In this document: positions 52,801-60,811 of the stretch, one piece after another | How positions within the stretch are numbered: position 1 is the first letter of the stretch | How the letters are laid out: every line of letters begins with the position of its first letter | Origin: Glossina fuscipes | Taxonomy: Eukaryota; Arthropoda; Insecta; Diptera; Glossinidae | Assembly: GCF_014805625.2 (NCBI RefSeq) | Contig: NW_023998564.1 | Span: 643,014 to 707,013 of the forward strand | Direction: 5' to 3' | DNA: 64,000 bases | The notes under the pieces: model-generated | Databases searched by the model: none | The model's input: the letters and a program-made list of their open reading frames with translations, nothing else | What the model was told of the DNA's origin: nothing | Translations under genes and position numbers: made by a program

Positions 52801-55800
52801 AATTAAGTAAACACAAATAATGCATATGCAATAGGCGGTTGCATGTATTTTGATCAGCGATATCCATTGGTGCAAATAAGAAAGTAATGTGATACCGATG
52901 AGGTAACAATGAACACAACGGTTAAATTCGATGATTTTAATCTTTCTCTACAGTTTTCCATTTAGCGTTATTGAGTTACTCAGTCGCTGCTTTTGTTTTG
53001 TGCTTAAATTGAAGAACTCTGCTGCCGTAGCTTGCCAAACACACTTGTTGGTTTTGGTTTTGGAATGGAACGCAAAACCAAATATGTGCGGAAACAATGA
53101 AGAAACTTCCAAGACTTATTGGACGAAAAGCCATCTCAAACTCTCAAAGAATCATCAAATTTCGTAGCAGTTGATGAATCAACTGCTTCTAGACGTTTAG
53201 ATGCGATGGGAAAGATTCAAAATGAGAGAAAGTGGCTACAACACCAATTCGAATCGTTGCGATATCGCGGTGTCAATGCTTGCCAGAAAAAAAAAAGGGT
53301 GTTTCTGTGGCGCGTTGTCGCTGATGATGAAAAGTAGAACTATTACGACAATCCCAACTCAGAAAAAATGATGTGTTAATCCCGGAGAGCCACCCACAAA
53401 CGGAATCTTCACATCCATAAAGTTTTGCTGTGCATAGAATGGGATCAGCAAGGTGTAGTGTATTATGAGCTACTAAAATTAAATGAAACTGTCTCTGCAG
53501 ATGTCTGCCGACGTGAGTTGAATAAATTATACGATGCATTGTTGCAAAAAAGACCAAGAATAGCGTCATCCTCTTGCATGACAACACTCCCTCTAACAAT
53601 GCAAGAGTTGTCAAGGATACGCTGTTTCAGCACGAATGGGAAGTCCTGCCGTACTCAACAGACAGGGTCTTCTGATTACCACTTGTTCAGATCGATGTAG
53701 CAAGGCTTAACTGGCACGCGGTGTACAAATGCTGAAGAAGTGCAAACGTTGCCAGAAAGATGGGAAAAATGATTGAAAATATTTTCCTTGTGCCCTTTTC
53801 AAGTGAAAAAATGATCAAAATACATGCAAGCACCTAATAAATGTAAATGCAAATGTACGCAACCACATATGCAGACAATATCTAGACGATAGGAATGAAT
53901 GAATGTGTTTGTAAATAATATATATTTTACATTGTAAGTGACTACGAAAAAAACATTACTCTACTCAAGGGGTAGCAAATATGTTCATAAAGTAAATTAG
54001 TGTTCGCTGTTGTTCTTATCACCGCTTATTTATTGGCTGCGGCTGTGCGCCATTCTGGATTATTATATTAACTATACATATATATAGAAAAACACACAGA
54101 TATTATTGAAGAGAAACCAAGAAACGATAAAACTATGAAAACAAAATCCATATAAAATTCATAAAAGTCACGGTTCATTGAATCGTAGGTTTAAGCGTCC
54201 GACCTCGTACCTAAAGACAATAAGCGTAAATTCATTGCTTGCATTATTTGTCAAGTTTATCGAATTTTGATACTTGAGTTTTTCTTTAGATTGTTTCACA
54301 ATTCTCAAATCGCGATACTTGTGGAATTTCTAATCCTTTTGCTGTGGAGTCGCCTTAACTTAGTTCGCTACCAACCATCCCATTTTCTGTATTTTAATAT
54401 GAACAATTACCTCGACGATATCCTGTGTAAAATAGCGACGACTGTTTCTTACCACACCCCGATATCACATATATGTGGAAGACGGTTTTTGGAAAATTTA
54501 CTACGTTTAAATGTTCTAAACGAAAATTTATTCGAAATGACGTAATATAATCAAGAAAAAAATTTTGGACCATGATGAATACTTTCGCCAGCAGACCCTG
54601 ATAATATTCCTTATGCTTATTGCTAACACTGCGATAATTGTAGAAAACTATCAAGTGACCAGTGACTCCTACAATCACCTTTTGTACGATATTTACTCGA
54701 TTGGTCGCTTTTTTACGGGCGTAGATGAAAGTCGTATCTCCAACACTGACACCTTCCCTAACGTTCTGATATTTTGTCAAAACGAAGGAAGCATCAGGGA
54801 CTCCACGCAGTATACATATTCTTGATCAACATCAAATTCCAAATCGATTTAAGCATGTCCGATAATGGCGATGGGTATTAAAGATTCGGTCACCACCGAA
54901 TACAATTTTGTTACTTATTTAAAAAACTAACTGTTTTAGGAATCGACTGAGATTTGAAAGTTGAGAGGCACAACACGTGCTCCAAAATGGTTCGACATCA
55001 GCAAGGTCTTTAATTGTCAATTGATGATTATCGAGGCTTACGTCGTTTCATTTTGATGATCGCCCGTGGCGCTGTTCGTGTTGAACTCGTTCTTTGCCTT
55101 CCTTGAACCTGAATATTTTTTGCAGTGCACCGAAGGCCGTGTATAAAATCTACAACGTTTACCGTAAATAGACGTGGAACATAGATATCAAGACTAAGGC
55201 TACCAATTCGCAAAAAAAAATTTGTAATACCCTCGAAGTTTTCACGAAAATTTCAACATATTTCCTATTTATAATACACCCAATTCCCTTTTTACACGGT
55301 AGATGCGTACCTTAGAAATCCGTGCAAAAAAATCGTGTAAGCAAATATATCTGCCCTCATTGGGAACCGTGTTATTCCTAAATCGTGTAAAAAAAGACCG
55401 TGTAAGAAGGAATTGGGTGTATTATAACAGCTATCTCGGCACGAGTGTATATTTCTTTAATAGACAGGTGCTGATTGGCAGTACACATGTACTTGTTGTG
55501 TATATACTTCTTCACTTACGCAGGCTTTCAAAACTCAAACACATACTATTAGAAAAATTAACGCAAGTTCTTTTCCGTTGTTAAACCGACAAGTTAAAAT
55601 AAAAAGTAGCAATCTCACTTTCGTGGCTCGAAAAATTCGCACATTTTAAAACTATTTTTCATGGAACGACTAACTATCGTAAGCTACTTAATTGATTACG
55701 ACAATTCAAAAATTCACTTCGATTTCGCAAGTTGAAAAATTTAAATCTCTTGAAAGTATTTTTCATGGAATAGCTCGAAATGCTAGATTCCATCACACAA

Positions 55801-58800
55801 CTCAATTGATAGCTTGAATTCATGGTTTGGAATGGTTTGGATACCGAATCTCTCTGCTTCTTTATGGTGTAAAGTTAGATAGAGAAAACATGGGTTCACT
55901 TGATATATTGATCATATATAGTACGTTATCTATATGTACTTAATACGCTCCATCAATAATTCCTGGGATTAACATATAAATGTCATCGCTAACCAGAAAC
56001 CCCCTTATTATATAAAAAAATTTTTTGTCATTTCCATGTGTTGCTTTCTTATGAAAAAACATATCGTTCAATATCAACATTGTCTTCAAAACTGGCGACC
56101 CTTGTGCATCGGGAAATATAATTTATCACTGATCTTAAACAATATCACATAGACAGCGCTGATGCTGACCGCTTTGGGTCAGCAAACGAGGCGGTTACAG
56201 TGGAAAACATCAAAAAGAGTTGAAAATTATTCTCGATAATCGGTAGCTGACACTCTAAACTTATCAGAAGGCAGTGTAGTTTCTATTTTGTATAGAAGTT
56301 TCAGGTGAGTTAAAATTTGAACTGCTCTTACCATTATTATATACTCTAGATCTGATCCGAAACGACTTTTGCTTGCTTGCACGTTTCAAAAGGTTTCTCG
56401 AAGGAAAAAGATTTGGACGAAAATGAGGGATAATTCTTGGGATTTGATAAATCGTTTTATAAAATACGCGTCGAAATGTCAGAGAAGCGACGGCTTTATG
56501 CAGGCGATATTGATAAACAAAATTGTAAAATATATTTCTTTATAACTTAGAACCAACAACTATATACGCATTTCGTTTCTATATACGTTTTGACAACTGC
56601 TTGTATGGAATTATAGAAGCAAAGGCCACACAGTACGTAGTCTCCGCCTTATGCACACACATATATTTTTAGACCATTGTGGCATTAGCTAAGAGATTTT
56701 GTTAAAGGATTTCGTGTTCTACAGTAAGAACTCAGCAATTTAGAAATAACAGTGTAGTAAGAAGTGAAAATTTATTAATTTCTTGTGCTGACTAGTGACG
56801 GACTGGGCGACTAATACAGCTTATCCTCCGATTCAGTTTGACTGCCGTAATAAGAACAAGTAAGAAAATAATATTCGCTTGCGACCGAATTTTTTTGTGC
56901 CCATCATTCTTATCCAAAAAAAGATGGAAAAAGTGAAAGAATCAACTTTTCATGCTCCTTAATAGGGAATGGACTCGGCTAATTTTTCCTATTTTCAAAA
57001 TAAATGTTTTTGTCGCATAGGCGAGTGAGCGTTTGACGGGAGAATATTTACCACATATACTATACGGTGTTTACGTGTGTTTCAAACCTGAAACTGGCTA
57101 AGAATTTGTATACTTTAGTGTGTGGGATCTTTGATATTTTCTTCGGGGCGTTGTAGACGTTTTGATAAAACGCACATATCCCTCATTCTACGGCGATGGG
57201 TATCAAACATTTCACACCAAGTTTCTTCACTGTAATAATTTCAGATAACACATAGAAAAATCGACGCAATATTTTAAACCACTTCAAAATATATATTCAC
57301 GTTTTTGGGATCGCAAGGGTTTGCCAAATCTAATACACTCTTTGTGTATAAAAAAATATCGAAGACCTCTAGATTTTTTCTATTTTGTTCTTGAAGAAAA
57401 ATTGCCGACTTTGTATCTGGCAAAACCATTTCATTAGTTAGTCTAGATGTAAGAATGAAAATCTGTATATTTTTACACCAAAAGACTTTTGCGTTTATTA
57501 GAGATTATGATTTTATGATGAGGACGAACCCGGTGACAGTCAGCAAGAAGTGAGGAAAGAGAAAATGAGATAGAGACGCTGTTGCCGCAGGTTGGTGGGT
57601 ACATGCCCAACCGGTAAGCAAAATTATCTTTATACACTGAACATTCATTGTAACTACCAGCAAAATAAATGGTAGCGCACTTCATTGTTACTTATAGTTA
57701 GTTTTAGAATGGGGGAAATTGCGTTAAGTTTATGATTTAAGCACTTACTTGAGATACTAGGGCTTTGGTTTCGGGTGTTGTACTCTCTAAAAAGATTTTT
57801 TTAAATTCGCTTGGACTAGATAGTTTAAAATCACTAGCTGATGCTATAAATGTTTGTATTTCTTGTAGACTTTGTTCAGCCAATTCAGCAGACGTTGAAC
57901 ACTTTTCAATACGTTGTGACGTTAACAATTCAACGCCATTAGTGCACCATTCATTTGCCTGGAATTGAAAAAACATAAAAAGAGCATACAAAGAATTTAT
58001 ATGAAATTGTTTTCTATTTTAATTGTAATGCAAACCTTTTCAACTCTCTCCATAAGTTCACGATTCTTGTTTAAAATTTCTAAACGTTTCTTAACTCTTT
58101 CGCTGATAATGTCACAAATACGCTGCAATTCATCGCATTTGGGTTGAACAATTTCCCAAGGATAAACACCACGTGAACCGATAAGCTGTTGGCCGGCTAT
58201 TATAGTCTCGGCTGCTTTATCAATATCTTTACTGCAGAGTTGCTCAAATGTCTTAGTCTGTTCGATCAAACAATCTACACGTGCCACACTTTCGCCGATT
58301 TCAGTCATTTCCGAAACATTTTTCAAATGATTATCAAAAGCGCTCTAACAAAGACTCAGAGAAATTAGAACTCAAAGAATGCGAAAGAGAACAACTAAGA
58401 AAATTATATTCGGTAGTAACCGAATCTTTTATACCCTCTACAGTGTTCCTAAAAAAAACTAAAGAAAAGAAAAGAACTACATTTTAGATACTCTGTAACA
58501 TTGGATGGGCGCGGCTGATTCCTTCTATTTTTGGATTAAAAGTGGAAATTTATGTCATATTTCTGCTGTAGTTTACGAGTAACGAGCAAAAAACACGGAA
58601 AGTGTAGTGTAGTAGTAGTGCCCTTTAAACGGCTTGAGTTATTTTGAAATTCTTTTGCAAATTTATGGGCCATTTCTTCATTTTTGCAAACGGGACTATG
58701 TTGAACACAGGTACTACATAGTGGGATAAACGGATCCAGAATTTGTACCCTTTAGGAGGTTTTTGAAGCTTTCTTCTGACTACAAGTCCAAATTTTTGCA

Positions 58801-60780
58801 AATTTATCTGCTTTTATGAGTAATGAGTGAAAAACCACTTTTTTGTCAGTTTACAAGGTGCCATAGGCGTGTCCTTCGACCGATTTCGGCCTAATCTCAA
58901 TACGAACAAGAACTTTCAATGTTTCCGCCGACATTGAAGTCAATAGCTTAATTTTTGCGGTGAGGAGAATGTTTGCAACAGACACTGCACAGGTGGACAG
59001 ACAGATAGACGGGCATGCCCAAATTAATACATAGTATATGAGATCTCTAGAGTTTTTTTCCGGCACCCTCATCCTTCTGTAAAGGGTATAAAAATTGAAA
59101 AATTCCTTTACCTGCAAGTCCCTGAAACCTTGTTCGAATCTTCTTAATTCCAGACACTGCTGCAGGCGATTTCGATGCGTACGCCAGAATTCATCGAAAC
59201 GACGTTCAGTCTCTTCCAGTTGTACCAAAAGTCTACGGTAATCCCGACAATCATCATAATATTGTGGTTTTTTCAATTTATATTGTTGATGATAAATTAT
59301 TTGATGACGTATTGTAAAATTTTGTATTGATTGTTGTTGTTGTGAATGTTGTTGTTGATATTGCCCTGCACTGGATCTGCTTAAGTTTACTCATATTTTT
59401 TGTTTTTTAAAAAAAAGATTTTTATTTTTTTTTGAAAATCAATTCATGGACGAGACATTACAGGAAAAAAAGAGTTAATTAGGGAGAAAAAAATAAAGCA
59501 AAGAGACACAAAAATATTTTTTATGATGAGCAGTAAACGAGAGAGACGAAGTTATATCGATGAAGAAGAAGAGAACAGGGTAGAGAAAGAGAAAACGAGA
59601 GAAGGTGTGCATGGAAAAGAGCACAAAGAAATATTAATTTCTAAATGCAAACTAAATGAATGATTGATTACAAGAGAGAAATTTTAACTATGAAACATCT
59701 GCGCGCGTATGTATGTATGTTTATGTGGGTGGGTGTGATGATGGTGAGTGATGAATTAAATGAGATGTGTGGATGTAAATAAGTGTGGGTGCACATGACA
59801 CGAAAAATCATAAATTTATTTGCGTTACTTTAAATGCCCATATAGAAGAATTTTGTTTGAGTTAAGAGTAAATTTTATTCAATTATTAACTCAAAGTAAG
59901 ACAGCTTTCGCAGGAACTTGAGAGTGTGAAGATCTTCTTTATATAATTCTTAAGTTAAGATGTCGTTAATCGTTTAAAGTTCGTTTTAAAATAAATCCTT
60001 CAAGCAGAGATATATGCATGTCCCATCTTGCGAATTAAGGCATTATCTGCTTGTCGATCAACGTCATTTTTCCACTGACAAACGTTACGCCGGCTTTGTA
60101 TATTCTCTCCGTAGCAAATTCTTAGCAAATATACTATAAATTTTTCTTGTCTATTATGAATAATTCTAGATGGATAGAGTTTGGATGTAAATTACACACG
60201 TATGCCTTAAATTTTAGATTTACATTTTTTGTGAAAAAGTACTCAAATTTCGTCGAAGGGTTCAAGAACAGAGAGGGAATCGATTAATAATTACAAAATG
60301 CTAAAGTTATGTATATACATGTATATACAATAAGGTGACGTATATAGAACACTTCGTTGGTCTTGTTTTCTAAAGCAAATATTTAGAGTAATCAGTATGC
60401 CCGTTTTTTACTTATTGTAATTAAAAACAAACAAAACAAATATTAAGTTTTAAATGAATAATATTTTAAAATTTTTAACTTCCAGAATTTTTGTCAAAAT
60501 AATTCTACTAAGTAGTAAAACGACCAAAGAGAAGTGATATTAACTCAACTTTGAATCACAATTAACTCGTAATAAACAAAGAGCGCTTAAATAAAGGTTC
60601 ACGCAGTAATGTGTGCCAAGCTACTGGTGTCCCCAAATGAAAATAATTGAAAAGAATATTTAATATTTTGGATTAACTTAAAGTTCGCTAAATTCGTCCC
60701 GCCACTATATAAATGTTATATATAACAGATTAAACAATTCCGTTATAAACTGCATATAAATATAACTTACGATATCGACC

Positions 60781-60811
<31 letters not shown>

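Larger units (their letters stand above)
34893..57748 (-). other. 22.9-kb intron f-g of the MCF2L-like gene
   Basis: It runs from a GTAAGT donor next to 57749 to the tcgttttttag acceptor next to 34892. It holds the near-complete mariner (49787-51048), mariner relics (43600-44260, 52990-53790), family A, B, C and D repeats and the MITE (55272-55424). I recognise no host gene in the remaining stretches 34893-36487, 37006-43599, 44261-45999, 47516-48879, 52221-52989, 53791-54764, 55425-56853 and 57207-57748. Confidence 0.85.

Noticed and set aside
54394..54780. 128-codon minus-strand frame overlapping plus-strand frames
   Set aside because: Open on both strands, no domain recognised, and partly overlapping a family A repeat; not supported as a gene.
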